From: Calothrix sp. PCC 7103
GTDB lineage: Bacteria; Cyanobacteriota; Cyanobacteriia; Cyanobacteriales; Nostocaceae
Reading direction: 5' to 3'
DNA: 64,000 bases
Assembly (NCBI RefSeq): GCF_000331305.1
Contig: NZ_KB217483.1
Location: forward strand, 629,365 to 693,364
Numbering within the stretch: the stretch's first letter is position 1; each line of letters begins with the position of its first letter. The position numbers and the translations under genes are program-made. Below, one piece after another: positions 7,901 to 17,800 of the stretch. The notes beneath the pieces are model-generated. The model did not search any database. It had not been told where the DNA came from and saw only the letters and a list, made by a program, of their open reading frames with translations.

Positions 7901-10474
7901 TTCGGTGTTGACTGCTATTACACCATTTGCGGTTAAACCTGTAGTTCTCGCACTCAGTCCGACTTGTTGACCATCCCACTGTAAGTTACCCACTATGGGT
8001 TGCTCAAGTACCGATACCCCTTGAGATAAATTAAAATTTCCACTTCCACGAATATTTGAGAGAGCAAACGATTTTGTAGTCCCCCCTATATTAAAGCTAC
8101 TATTTAACCGACCACGTAAGTTTGACGAAAACTGATTTAAGGCAATTTGCGAAACACCACCATTAACTTGCCAACGACCGTTATTCAAACTGATATTGCT
8201 TATATTGACGGCGCCGGATGCTACATTATTTATAGTGGCAAGTCCTAATACTTGTATATTCTCTAGCTGTAACGAGTCTGTTGTACCCACTAAATTCAAC
8301 GCTGTATTCAAAGTACCCGATGACAGTTGTTTCGGTAACTGTAATTTATCAAAACGGTTCAACTGTACACCATCCGCACGAACAGCTACATTAAAACGTT
8401 TATCTTCTACTCTACCCTGCGCTGTCACCGTTCCACCAGCGAAGCGAATATTCGCATTTTGCAACTCTATATTATTATTACTGGCAATGCTAATTTCTCC
8501 CGAACTCGGATAAGTAGAACTCGGCGCCGCAAATTGTGCTATTGTCCTTAAATTACCCAGCACACCCGAAATATTCGCATTCGCATTTACATTACCTATT
8601 GTAATTGGAGCATTCACTTTATATGCACGCGCTATCACATCCCCAGGTATTTGCAATGCGTTTAAATTTAAGTTGACTCGACCTTGTTGCGCTAACTGTA
8701 TATTACCCCTACCTGTTACTACTCCACCAATTTGTGGCGCCACTTTTAAGTTTTGTAAAGCGAGTTGTAATGAAGATGTTCCCAAACGACCAGAAACGTT
8801 TCCATTGGCGCCGATATTACCTATATTTATTGGAAGTGCAATATTATAAACTTGAGCAACTGCGTTTCCAGGAATTCCCGAAGCTTGTATATTTAGGTTT
8901 ACATTACCTTGTTGCGCTAACTGTATATTACCGCTTGCTGTGACTGTTCCACCAATTTGTGGCGCCACTTTTAAGTTTTGTAAAGCGAGTTGTAGTGGTT
9001 GACCGAGTTGACCAGAAATATTCGCATTTGCAGCAACGTTACCAATATTGAGAGGAAGTGCAACATTATATATACCCGCAACAGAATTTCCAGGAATTCC
9101 CAAAGCTTGTATATTTAGGTTGACATTTCCATTTTGAGCAAGTTCAATTTTTCCACTTCCTAAAATTTGTCCTCCTAGGGTTGGTGTGACTTGGAGGTTG
9201 GAAAGGGTAAGAACGGGTCTACCTAAAATATCTACACGAAAGTTGCTGCTGACATTATTCAGTTGCAAACGGTCAATAGTCGCTAGTTTTACTGTACTAA
9301 TGGTTCCTGTTGCGGTGGGTTGTTTGATGTTTCCTTGAATTTTGACGTTTGCTTGTACTTGTCCGATAGCTGTAACTGGTAACTTTGCGTTGAGGGTGCT
9401 GAGAATGGTTTGAATATTGGTGGGTAAAATCAGCGCATTTAGATTGTAACCTGTTTGAGTATTGACGGCGCCTTGTACCTGAAGTGGTATTTTCCCAAAG
9501 TTCGTGGTTAGGTTATTTGTAGAAATGTTCTGACCTTGAAACTGTAAGTTCCCTTGAGTGTTGGTAATTAATTGGGGAATATTATCGACTTTCGCAGCAA
9601 TTTTATTTAAATCGGTGGTTCCAGTTACACTTATAGGCGCCTTCGGTGTAATATCTACAGTTAAGTTGGCATTAACGCTACCCGAAGTCGCATTTATTGG
9701 TGATTGCACTAATTTAGTTATATCAGCAACGAGTAAATCACGCGCTTGGACATTTAAGTTCGTCGAATTTACCTGTCCTGAGACTAACTGTGTTTTGCCA
9801 TCGATATCTACTTTACCTTGAGTATTATTCTGAGAGGCGCCGATATCATATGTTAAGTTCGTTATAGTAGTGGTGCCTTGCTTCTCTGGTAAAATTCTGA
9901 CAACACCATTGGCTTGATTAAAACCAACAGTAGTTTTAGGTGTACCAGGTTTTGGTGTGGGTACTAAGACCAAACTGGCATTGCGTATAATCAAACTTTC
10001 TAAATTAGTCGTAATAAAACCTTTCTCTTCTTTCCCTGTCTTTATTTGTGTAGTTAACCACTGACCATTTTTATCTTGCTCTAAATAAACACTTGGTTCG
10101 ACTAAAGCGACATTCAAATTCAAAGTCCTGGTCAAAAGAACTTGTAAAGGATTAAATTGAACATCGATACCTTTTGCTGTAACTCTATCTGGGTCTGTCG
10201 CAGTTGCGGGTATATTGAGCGAACTAAATCGGATACTGTTTAAAGTTACACTATCTACCTTACCTACTTCTATCGGTCGTCCGAGTAACTGAGCTAGATT
10301 CGTTTCAACTAAGGGTACTAAATCTTTAAGGATAAAATTTCTTAACCACCAGGCGCCACCACTAATGGAAGCGAGTAAAACCACAATCAAAGCAATACTA
10401 CCACGTCTCAACAGTAAAAGCCATAATCGACGATTAAGTGGTTCTGAATCACGCCCTGGTGGTAAATGTCTCAT
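4958..10474 (-). CDS. TamB-family translocation/assembly protein (DUF490)
   Basis: This 1838-residue protein has a single N-terminal membrane helix (about 22-46) followed by a very long, Asn/Val/Leu-rich region of short beta repeats, the pattern of TamB and related bridge-like lipid-transfer proteins that span the periplasm. The C-terminal 350 residues, with the GLDPILDV and TDLSEDSRALIEYETRL segments, match the TamB (DUF490) domain. Residues about 435-641 contain three close copies of a 74-residue repeat (LQLALQNLKVAPQIGG, NLNIQASGIPGNAV). By family analogy it helps insert outer-membrane beta-barrel proteins or carries phospholipid outward. No Omp85 partner gene is adjacent. About 15 GGCGCC sites fall within it. 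The start has no obvious Shine-Dalgarno sequence. Confidence 0.93.
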   Translation of the reverse strand: MRHLPPGRDSEPLNRRLWLLLLRRGSIALIVVLLASISGGAWWLRNFILKDLVPLVETNLAQLLGRPIEVGKVDSVTLNSIRFSSLNIPATATDPDRVTAKGIDVQFNPLQVLLTRTLNLNVALVEPSVYLEQDKNGQWLTTQIKTGKEEKGFITTNLESLIIRNASLVLVPTPKPGTPKTTVGFNQANGVVRILPEKQGTTTITNLTYDIGASQNNTQGKVDIDGKTQLVSGQVNSTNLNVQARDLLVADITKLVQSPINATSGSVNANLTVDITPKAPISVTGTTDLNKIAAKVDNIPQLITNTQGNLQFQGQNISTNNLTTNFGKIPLQVQGAVNTQTGYNLNALILPTNIQTILSTLNAKLPVTAIGQVQANVKIQGNIKQPTATGTISTVKLATIDRLQLNNVSSNFRVDILGRPVLTLSNLQVTPTLGGQILGSGKIELAQNGNVNLNIQALGIPGNSVAGIYNVALPLNIGNVAANANISGQLGQPLQLALQNLKVAPQIGGTVTASGNIQLAQQGNVNLNIQASGIPGNAVAQVYNIALPINIGNIGANGNVSGRLGTSSLQLALQNLKVAPQIGGVVTGRGNIQLAQQGRVNLNLNALQIPGDVIARAYKVNAPITIGNVNANANISGVLGNLRTIAQFAAPSSTYPSSGEISIASNNNIELQNANIRFAGGTVTAQGRVEDKRFNVAVRADGVQLNRFDKLQLPKQLSSGTLNTALNLVGTTDSLQLENIQVLGLATINNVASGAVNISNISLNNGRWQVNGGVSQIALNQFSSNLRGRLNSSFNIGGTTKSFALSNIRGSGNFNLSQGVSVLEQPIVGNLQWDGQQVGLSARTTGLTANGVIAVNTESQTPQITDLNLNVAARNFNLQQAPVTIPNLALAGRVDFTGNVTGNLNTPVANGNLELRNFAVNNLAFDPVLTGSVSYAGGTGAALNLVGNRQDRIAVNLGADNLATDFIIQRGESVAKGRTEGDNLIASAENFPVTVLGSLVPANIPNIQPLAGNISGNIVANIRTRNASGAVAVVQPRIGRIAGEAFTGDFDFTNGTASLKNGQFQVGDSLISLNGNVETQGNRQVQVQASVNQVRIENLLQALSIYNFEDLLTGVESPQLAGASVLRPTTELFIPQDVSLLTQLDIFQKITDVIAKQEKVQQQQEATGIPALSELQGLISAKLDVTGSLQSGLNTNFNVNGSNVEWGSYNIGEVTANGDFTNGTLTLQPLQVGFEGGLLAFTGQLGQKDLSGQFRVSSLPISALQRFGNLPVNATGEINALTSLSGSLANPSVKGDVSLANATLNSKPIKSAQLSFNLNNARLNFGSTVAATDAQPLNIIGNIPAALPFGAKPDSNQINITANVKNDGLSLLNVLTDQVNWVDGTGEVNVAIGGTLSQPTITGTANVNNATLTTVALTEPLTNVTGAVQFDRDVINVQNLEALYNRERVTAAGSLPIFEQQTVNNPLTVSLNDLNVRLQGLYEGGVSGDAVITGSAVQPVLGGTIRLASGEVSITQRSGQQRQQPQQETATNQNITTERPSIEFSGLRLILEDNVRVTSDLLPTNLTNPLLSSITNQDFLSFDAKGALTINGTLEKPLPEGVINLTGGQINLFATQFVLERGYEQTATFTPSLGLDPILDVRLLAIVPESNATRLPTSSISGEINEVPVTSLGTLRSVRVFARVNGQASNINDNLELTSDPRRNRAEIVSLIGGTIINAFNQQDGGLGIISAAGNRILTPLQGIISSLGQTIGLSELRLYPTVINNRSTNRSSSVLGLAAEAGFNVNRNFSLSVSRVFIVDEPFRYNLIYRINEEILLRGSTDLSEDSRALIEYETRL

Positions 10475-10733
10475 AATAACTTTAAGTAATAATTTACACT
10501 TCTAGTTCTAATTAATGATTTATTTCAAGTAGTTTCCATACATTTAAACATTATTTCACCCTATCAGAACTTTTGGACTCTGTGCCAATAATTTTAATCT
10601 AAACAGGGTATATAGCTACTTGACATCTATCGTAGGGTTAACAGTGCTTATGTTGAATGGCGCCATAACTGTAAAACAATATAAGCGCATGTTATCTGGT
10701 ATACTGTCGGTTAAAATTCTGACTTTATTCTAA
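10475..10733. promoter_or_regulatory. Divergent promoter region
   Basis: This 259-bp spacer separates the minus-strand TamB-family gene from the plus-strand serine hydrolase, so it must hold promoters for both. It is AT-rich with one GGCGCC at about 10660. I can see no operator or hairpin worth naming. Confidence 0.35.
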
Positions 10734-11924
10734 ATGAAACAAATCAGGACAAATAAATTAGATAACCAAGACAAAAAAACTCCCAATTGGTACTCATGGT
10801 TATTTATCAAGAAAATTTTTATAATATTCGGCGCCGTTTTAATCGGCACCTTCGGATATAATCAAATTATTCGTCAACGGTATAAAGTAAATCGTCATCA
10901 ATTACCCCATGCAAGATTTATAAATTCCTCTGCTGTGGAAGTCATCAACACATTAAAGGTTTCAGCGATAAAAAGTAACCCCTTAATCAAAACAAAGAAC
11001 TTTGAAATTACATATAATGTCGGAAATAGCCCAAAATTCACCAAAAGTCAAAAATTAGATAAAATAGTCAACGCTATCGTTAACTTAACCAAACAGCAAG
11101 AACTACCATCAAAATCTTTATCAGTTACATTAATTGACATCAAAACTAAAACAATTTCAGGATATCATCAACACGTCCCTAGATATCCTGCCAGTGTGGT
11201 CAAGTTATTCTGGATGGTCATATTAGAGCAGTATCACAACTTGGATGTCATTGAAAACAATAATGAATATCAGAAAAATTTAGTAAATATGATTTTGAAA
11301 TCAGATAATGATGCAGCAAGTCAGGTAATAGACACAATAACCGACACAAAATCATCTTTGAATCAATTGAGTGAGTCTAAATTAGCAACCTGGCTAAATA
11401 AAAGATACCAGGTAAACCGTTTTTTTGAAAAAGCTGGATATAAAGGTATCAATATTAGTCAAAAAACCTTTCCAGTCGCTGAACCAATAATGAGCGAACC
11501 TCAAGGTACAGAATTACAGTTACAAAATAGTCAAAATACTGGCAATCGCATATCAACATATCATGCGGCGCGACTGATGTATGAAATTGTAACAAATCGT
11601 GCTGTTTCGGCGCCATCAAGTCAGAAAATGTTGACATTGTTAAAACGAGATTTGAATACATCCACGTGGAAAAATAATCCTCGGTCTACAGAGGGATTTA
11701 ATGCGGTAGAGAATTTTTTGGGTGAATCGTTGTCAGATAAAGAGATTATATTTGCTTCCAAAGCGGGTCAAACATCAACTGGGCGCCAAGAAGTGGCTTA
11801 TATAGGAAGTAAAGATGGTAGAATGGAGTATATAGTGGCAGTTTTTGGATGCGATAGTGAATATAGTGAGAGTAACAGTATTTTTCCTGATATATCAAGA
11901 TTGGTATTTGAACGGATGAAATAG
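10734..11924 (+). CDS. Class A beta-lactamase-fold serine hydrolase
   Basis: The 396-residue protein has one membrane helix near the N-terminus (about 24-45) and a C-terminal penicilloyl-serine-transferase domain. The three motifs of the class A fold are visible: SxxK at 154-157 (SVVK), SDN at 190-192, and KAG at 343-345 in the position of KTG. The region around the class A catalytic Glu166 is not recognisable, so a penicillin-binding or peptidase-like role in the periplasm is as likely as true beta-lactamase activity. A second serine hydrolase of the class C type follows 87 bp downstream on the same strand. Confidence 0.85.
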   Translation: MKQIRTNKLDNQDKKTPNWYSWLFIKKIFIIFGAVLIGTFGYNQIIRQRYKVNRHQLPHARFINSSAVEVINTLKVSAIKSNPLIKTKNFEITYNVGNSPKFTKSQKLDKIVNAIVNLTKQQELPSKSLSVTLIDIKTKTISGYHQHVPRYPASVVKLFWMVILEQYHNLDVIENNNEYQKNLVNMILKSDNDAASQVIDTITDTKSSLNQLSESKLATWLNKRYQVNRFFEKAGYKGINISQKTFPVAEPIMSEPQGTELQLQNSQNTGNRISTYHAARLMYEIVTNRAVSAPSSQKMLTLLKRDLNTSTWKNNPRSTEGFNAVENFLGESLSDKEIIFASKAGQTSTGRQEVAYIGSKDGRMEYIVAVFGCDSEYSESNSIFPDISRLVFERMK

Positions 11925-12011
11925 TAAAAAGCAAGGAATGATACAAAATCGAGTAGAATGTGTAATCTCGATTCAAAGTCGGGATTTTCACTTATCTAAC
12001 ATAGCCAGTAA

Positions 12012-13982
12012 ATGAAACGTCTACTAGTTGTATGTATTGTAATGATAGCAGCATTGTTTCAGACTGCAATTGCAGCACCTGCACGGTTAATACACTTGCA
12101 ACCGCAGCAAATACCTTTAACCTACGTCGAAAAACAATCTTTAAATCATTTAGAAGGTTTGAAGAAATTTGTTGACGAGTACTTTGCCGAAAAAATGGAC
12201 TTAGAAAAAGTTCCGGGTGTAGCAGTTGTGGTGGTTAAAGATGGAAAGATATATTTCCAACAGGGATATGGTTATGCGGATGTAGACAAGAAAATACCTG
12301 TTGTTCCAGATAAAACTTTATTTAGAGTCGCATCAATATCTAAGTTATTTACTGCCACTGCGATAATGCAGCTTGTGGAGCAGGGTAAAATCAACTTGAA
12401 AAATCCTGTAAACGAGTATATTAAACACTTTCAGCTTGACAATAATTTTTCACAACCCATCACAGTAACTAACTTATTAACTCACACATCAGGCTTAGAT
12501 GTCAATGATATTGGTATGTCAGCTCGAACTCAGAACTTACTACAACCACTGGGAGAGCATTTAGCAAAACGTAAACCGTTACAAATACAACCTCCAGGTA
12601 TAATATCAACCTATTCTAATTATGGAATCGCATTAGTAGGTTATATCGTCGAGCGAGTTTCAGGGATACCGTTTGCTGAATATATAGATAAAAAGATTTT
12701 ACAACCATTGGGGATGCAGCATACTACTTTTTTACAGCCACCACCACCCTCATTAAAATCAAACTTAGCAGTAGGTTACGAATATAAGGATAACTTTTAT
12801 CAACCGCAGCCTTATACATACGAACATCAAGTTCCAGCAATAGCTTTGAGTACCACAGCAACCGACATTGCCAATTTTATGATAGCCCACTTAAACCAAG
12901 GGCGCCTGTATGATAATGAAATATTACAACCAGATACCATCAAAGAAATGCAGCGTCAACATTTTACATCAGACGCACGCATTCCGGGTATAGCGTATGC
13001 ATTTCAAGAGCAGTTTCGTAACAACGTCAGAATAATTCGACACGGAGGTTTGATAGAAGGGTTTGTAAGTCAATTAATTTTGATACCCCAAGATAACGTA
13101 GGAGTGTTCGTTGTCTGTAATTCCACATCCACACTCGATTCTCAGTTTATCAGAGAATTTCTCAATCGTTACTATCCAATTGAAAATAAACCAAATCTTA
13201 TTGCTGCTAAATCTTTAAAAGCATTGCGTCGGTTAAACGGGAATTATTTAGATACTATTACATCTCAAACAACGATAGAAAAGTTTTTTGAACCGTATTA
13301 TTTTACCGTGGAAATTCAACCTGATAATACCCTTGTTTATGATTCTCGTCAATATGTTCAAGTCGCACCTATGCTATTTCTATCTTTAGAAGGTGATAAG
13401 TACATTAGTTTTCGAGAACGTGACCATAGTATTTATTTATTCGATGGTATTTTTACGCTTCGTAAAAAAAACTGGTACGAAAATCTTTCTACACAAATAC
13501 TTTTATACAAAATCTTTTTTTCAATATTTATAGTGGCGTGTTTATGTCAACCTGTCAAATTAGCTTTAATTTACTTAAATCGAAAATTCAAACTTTTTAA
13601 TCTTATATATTTACCCAGGCGCCTCGGTTCTATTATAACAGAAAATCAATCATCATATATAATCAGCAGAACTAAGTTACTTATAGTTCTGATTGCTTAT
13701 GTCAACTTACTGTTTATAGTGATTGGTAGATTGGTAATACCTTACAAGCAATCGGAGTTTTTCAGAATAATTTACGGTGTGAATCCAGCGTATAAAATTT
13801 TGTTGTCGATGCCAATTATATCAGGTGGAATGACTGTTATATTAACCTATTATATTTGTTTGATTTGGAAGAATAAACAAGGAACATGCATTCAACGAAT
13901 ATATTATACAGTAATTACAGGCACCGCATTGATGTTTTTAACTTTTCTCAATTATTGGAACTTATTAGGATTTAAATTTTAA
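12012..13982 (+). CDS. Class C beta-lactamase-family hydrolase with C-terminal membrane domain
   Basis: The 656-residue protein starts with a signal peptide (1-22). Residues about 45-380 form a class C beta-lactamase / D-Ala-D-Ala carboxypeptidase-type domain, with SxxK at 108-111 (SISK), YSN at 201-203 and a HGG motif near residue 345. After a linker domain of about 100 residues come roughly four membrane helices (490-656). This layout is common in bacterial family members acting on peptidoglycan, peptides or esters outside the cytoplasm; the substrate cannot be inferred. The close tandem arrangement with the preceding class A-type gene suggests co-expression. Confidence 0.85.
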   Translation: MKRLLVVCIVMIAALFQTAIAAPARLIHLQPQQIPLTYVEKQSLNHLEGLKKFVDEYFAEKMDLEKVPGVAVVVVKDGKIYFQQGYGYADVDKKIPVVPDKTLFRVASISKLFTATAIMQLVEQGKINLKNPVNEYIKHFQLDNNFSQPITVTNLLTHTSGLDVNDIGMSARTQNLLQPLGEHLAKRKPLQIQPPGIISTYSNYGIALVGYIVERVSGIPFAEYIDKKILQPLGMQHTTFLQPPPPSLKSNLAVGYEYKDNFYQPQPYTYEHQVPAIALSTTATDIANFMIAHLNQGRLYDNEILQPDTIKEMQRQHFTSDARIPGIAYAFQEQFRNNVRIIRHGGLIEGFVSQLILIPQDNVGVFVVCNSTSTLDSQFIREFLNRYYPIENKPNLIAAKSLKALRRLNGNYLDTITSQTTIEKFFEPYYFTVEIQPDNTLVYDSRQYVQVAPMLFLSLEGDKYISFRERDHSIYLFDGIFTLRKKNWYENLSTQILLYKIFFSIFIVACLCQPVKLALIYLNRKFKLFNLIYLPRRLGSIITENQSSYIISRTKLLIVLIAYVNLLFIVIGRLVIPYKQSEFFRIIYGVNPAYKILLSMPIISGGMTVILTYYICLIWKNKQGTCIQRIYYTVITGTALMFLTFLNYWNLLGFKF

Positions 13983-14224
13983 AAATTATTAGATACTTAT
14001 TATTAATTCTAAAAAAATGGTGTCGTCAATACTGCAAATGGTAGATAATTAGGATACTTATTTATATTTTTTTATTTAAAAAGTAATGTCATGTAACTTA
14101 TTTAATTCTACCAAAAGAATGAATTAGATTAAGAATGTAAGCGCTATCTTAAGAAAGAGGGGAAATGTCGGAAAAAGGTAATCGATTAAAAACTGATTAA
14201 TTTCTAGTTTATCTTGTAAAAACT

Positions 14225-15634
14225 ATGACTTTATTTACCACTTATCAAGACTGGACAGATAAATGCTGGGAAATTTTAGAAAAATCTATCATATATTATC
14301 AAGGGGAAGCGATAGGAAGTGTAGCTGCTCAAGACCCGAAATTAAATGCACTTAACTATGACCAATGCTTTATTCGCGATTTTGTACCTTCTGCATTATT
14401 ATTCTTAATGCATGGTAAGACAACAATTGTACGTAACTTCTTAAATACTACATTAAAGTTACAAAGTAATCATAAAGAGATGGATTTTTTTCAACCTGGG
14501 CCAGGTTTGATGCCAGCTAGTTTTAAAGTAGTATTTAAGAATAATGAAGAGTTTTTAGATGCTGATTTTGGAGAACATGCCATAGCACGTGTACCACCAG
14601 TAGATTCGTGTTTATGGTGGGTTTTGTTGTTACGAGCATATTGTAAGGTTACAAACGATGTTTCTTTTGCTCATCAGCAAGAGTACCAAGACGGAATAAA
14701 ACTCATTCTCGATTTATGTTTAGCACATCGTTTTGATATGTTTCCGACGTTACTAGTTCCTGATGGCGCCTTTATGATTGACCGTCGGATGGGAGTATCA
14801 GGACATCCATTGGAAATTCAAGTACTATTTTACGCTGCTTTGCGTGCAGCAAGCGAATTACTTTTACCATCAGATGAAGAAAATAAACGTTATATTTTCC
14901 GTATTAAACAAAGATTGAGTGCTTTAAACTACCATGTTCGCCAATATTACTGGATAGACCTTCAGCGAATAAATGAAATTTACCGTTATCAAAGTAACGA
15001 GTTTGGGAAAGAGGTTGCAAACAAGTTTAATATTTTTGCTGAGTCTATACCTAATTGGTTGACTGAGTGGTTGCCAGAGTCAGGGGGATATTTAGTTGGG
15101 AATTTGGGACCAGGGATGATGGATTTTCGATTCTTTGCTTTAGGAAACCTAATGTCAATTTTAGTATCTTTAGCCAGTAAGAAAGAATCGCACCGTATTA
15201 TGGATTTATTTGAACAACGCTGGTATGATTTAATTGGTTACATGCCAGTAAAAATTTGCTTTCCAGCTTTATCAGGTTCAGAATGGCGCCTAATAACAGG
15301 ATGTGACCCTAAGAATTGGCCTTGGTCTTACCATAATGGAGGTAACTGGCCAGTGTTATTATGGTTATTCGCTGCTGTTGCCCAGAAAACAGGTAGAGTA
15401 GAATTAGCACAACGGGCAATAGATATAGCAGAAAAACGTTTGATGCATGATAAATTTCCAGAGTATTACGATGGAAAAAACGGTCGTTTAATAGGAAAAG
15501 AAGCGAGAAGTTATCAAACTTGGACAATAGCAGGATTGTTGGCAGCAAAACAATTACTCGCAAATCCTGAATATGTAAAGCTAATTAGTTTTGATGAAGG
15601 AATACAAAACCCTGTTGGTATTTCAATTAATTAG
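14225..15634 (+). CDS. Alkaline/neutral invertase (GH100)
   Basis: The 469-residue protein matches cyanobacterial and plant neutral/alkaline invertases in length and sequence. Recognisable segments are [17 protein letters not shown] near the start, the [18 protein letters not shown] block, [14 protein letters not shown], and [12 protein letters not shown] toward the end. It hydrolyses sucrose to glucose and fructose in the cytoplasm. No signal peptide is present. The gene stands alone, with about 240 bp of AT-rich DNA upstream. No sucrose synthase or sucrose-phosphate synthase gene is nearby. Confidence 0.95.
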   Translation: MTLFTTYQDWTDKCWEILEKSIIYYQGEAIGSVAAQDPKLNALNYDQCFIRDFVPSALLFLMHGKTTIVRNFLNTTLKLQSNHKEMDFFQPGPGLMPASFKVVFKNNEEFLDADFGEHAIARVPPVDSCLWWVLLLRAYCKVTNDVSFAHQQEYQDGIKLILDLCLAHRFDMFPTLLVPDGAFMIDRRMGVSGHPLEIQVLFYAALRAASELLLPSDEENKRYIFRIKQRLSALNYHVRQYYWIDLQRINEIYRYQSNEFGKEVANKFNIFAESIPNWLTEWLPESGGYLVGNLGPGMMDFRFFALGNLMSILVSLASKKESHRIMDLFEQRWYDLIGYMPVKICFPALSGSEWRLITGCDPKNWPWSYHNGGNWPVLLWLFAAVAQKTGRVELAQRAIDIAEKRLMHDKFPEYYDGKNGRLIGKEARSYQTWTIAGLLAAKQLLANPEYVKLISFDEGIQNPVGISIN

Positions 15635-15961
15635 ATTATCAAGTAAGGTGCGCTCTGAGCCAAAATAATCCATCAATTATATCAACAAGTGTGTTTATTG
15701 TTAAATTGTGATGCTTCGGTGAATTGTGCGAGATTTGCAACGGATAAAAACAGATGTAACGGATGGTTGATTAGTTTAAGAATGGCGCCATGATAGGAAC
15801 TACAAAGACACAAAGAACACAAAATAAAAAGTAAACAAAATATTAAATTATAATTATTTATAGCCTGCGAAGGCAGGCTTTGTTCGTGTAGCCATACCCT
15901 TCTAGGGTATAGGCATTAGGGTATAGGCACAAAAAGATTGGGTCTCGTTCCTCGACCCAAC
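15635..15961. other. Convergent spacer with hairpin
   Basis: No gene is seen. The spacer lies between convergent genes (invertase and photolyase) and contains a compact hairpin at 15862-15879, AGCCTGC-gaag-GCAGGCT followed by TTTGTTCG, which looks like a terminator or a repeat. A nearly identical hairpin with the same tail occurs at 58969-58986. One GGCGCC lies at about 15785. Confidence 0.55.
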
Positions 15962-17461
15962 CTACGTTTTTTTAGTCTCTTGATGCCAACCGCGCGCTAA
16001 TTTGCGAATAGCATTTAATTCCTCTTCAGACATACCATCTAAATTTTTCAGAATAAAACTCATTCGTCCTTGGTTAGTAAGTTTATCGCGGTTACGGTCA
16101 AGAAAATCCCAGTAAAAATAGTTGAACGGACAAGCTTTTTCTCCTGTGCGTGCTTTAGGGTCATATTCACACCCTTTACAGTAATTGCTCATTTTATTGA
16201 CATAATTAGCAGATGATGCATATGGTTTTGAACCAACAATTCCACCATCTGCAAACAATCCCATACCAATAACATTAGTTTGCATTACCCAATCATACGC
16301 ATCGATAAATGCTGTGTGAAACCAACTTTCTACCTGTTGCGGTGAAAACCCTGCTATTAAGGAAAAATTACTCAATATCATTAAACGCTGGATGTGATGC
16401 ACATATCCAATACGCAGCAATTGAGATATAACTTGATGTAAGCAATTCATTTTAGTATCACCCGTCCAGAAAAATTCAGGTAGTGCTTCTGTATGGTTGA
16501 AGTAATTCTTTTCTGGATAATCGGCGCCCACATAATGATACAGTCCATACATATATTCGCGCCATCCCATAACTTGACGAATGAATCCTTCTACACTGTT
16601 TAATGGCAGTTTTTTTTCTTGATATGCTTTTTCGGCAGCTTGCACTACTTCTAATGGATGCAGCAACCCTATATTAATATATGGAGATATCATTGCGTGC
16701 CACATCGTTTCTTCCGCTACCACCATTGCATCTTGATAGGGACCAAAGTTAGCTAGACGGACATTTACAAACCAGTCTAATACTTCTAATGCTTGTGCTC
16801 GTGTAACTCCCCAATGAAAATCTTTTAATTCTCCATATGTAGGAATAGTCAGAGAGTTAACAAAATTTATTACTTCCTGCGTTATTTCATCTGGTTCAAA
16901 CCATTTAGCTAGTGGAGTGTTTAATTTTCCTTTGGGGGGTTGACGATTATCTTTATCGTAGTTCCAAGTTCCTCCAGCAGGTTTATTACCAGACATTAAT
17001 ATATCAAAACGCTGGCGCCCTTCTCTGTAGAAGTATTCCATTAATAGGTTTTGACGACCCTTTGTCCATTGTGCGAATTGTTCGTGTGTCCATAAATAAT
17101 GATTGTTGGGTATTAATGTAATATGGCACTGTATATTTTTGATGATATCAAGGAAGGGTTTATCGGCAGGCGCCATTACCCGTACTTCGCTAATTTTATT
17201 GTCTTTGACCCATTCAGTAAGGGGTTCGGCAAAATCATCCGCTATTTTATAGGTGACATCATACCCTTGTTGACGTAATTCTTCTGCAAAATGTCGCATT
17301 GCTGACCATACCAGTACAAGCTTCTGTTTATGGTACTCGCGCACTTTGACGTGTTGTAGTGATTCAATAAAAATTATAGGCGCCTTTTGACTACCAACAG
17401 AAGCAAGTGCTGCTTGTCCGTGATTCAGTTGGTCACCTAATATCCAAACACCTATAGTCAT
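15962..17461 (-). CDS. Cryptochrome/photolyase of the Fe-S (6-4) PhrB type
   Basis: The 499-residue protein belongs to the bacterial Fe-S cryptochrome/photolyase group (deoxyribodipyrimidine photolyase-related). Four Cys match the cluster ligands of Agrobacterium PhrB (350, 438, 441, 454) in spacing: MNCLH, then 88 residues to YCKGC with a Cys pair three apart, then 13 residues to KACPF. The FAD-binding helical half, with WREYMYGLYHY and WVMQTNVIGMG, is intact. Family members repair (6-4) photoproducts using light, FAD, a lumazine-type antenna and a [4Fe-4S] cluster. Length is normal. The gene is a monocistron divergent from the lipoprotein gene at 17801. Confidence 0.92.
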   Translation of the reverse strand: MTIGVWILGDQLNHGQAALASVGSQKAPIIFIESLQHVKVREYHKQKLVLVWSAMRHFAEELRQQGYDVTYKIADDFAEPLTEWVKDNKISEVRVMAPADKPFLDIIKNIQCHITLIPNNHYLWTHEQFAQWTKGRQNLLMEYFYREGRQRFDILMSGNKPAGGTWNYDKDNRQPPKGKLNTPLAKWFEPDEITQEVINFVNSLTIPTYGELKDFHWGVTRAQALEVLDWFVNVRLANFGPYQDAMVVAEETMWHAMISPYINIGLLHPLEVVQAAEKAYQEKKLPLNSVEGFIRQVMGWREYMYGLYHYVGADYPEKNYFNHTEALPEFFWTGDTKMNCLHQVISQLLRIGYVHHIQRLMILSNFSLIAGFSPQQVESWFHTAFIDAYDWVMQTNVIGMGLFADGGIVGSKPYASSANYVNKMSNYCKGCEYDPKARTGEKACPFNYFYWDFLDRNRDKLTNQGRMSFILKNLDGMSEEELNAIRKLARGWHQETKKT

Positions 17462-17800
17462 TTTTACTTAGACTTACAATATTTAATAATCATAAAATAA
17501 GTTTGGCTATCAAATCCTCCATCCAAGTAGGTAAGAAATGTCAGCTGCTACAATTAGCTAATTTGTCAACACTTTACTAAGTAGTTGGACACAATTAATT
17601 ACACAGAATCTGGGCTGAAACTCTTGCCTAGCATAAAAACAGAAGAATAAGTATTGTAATTAATTCTGTCTGGTTACTTATGATACAAATTCAGGAAACC
17701 AAATATACATACATCCCGTCTTGTCGTCAAACATCTTAGTTGCTGTTTATTTTCGTCAATTCACCCTATCATTTACCTGTAGAAGTCGTTTCTACGTTTT
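17462..17800. promoter_or_regulatory. Divergent promoter region
   Basis: This 339-bp spacer separates the minus-strand photolyase gene from the plus-strand lipoprotein gene and must hold both promoters. I see no small gene, hairpin or operator palindrome in it. Confidence 0.35.

Noticed and set aside
5421-9821. Plus-strand frames inside the TamB-family gene
   Set aside because: Shadow frames of the repetitive minus-strand coding sequence.
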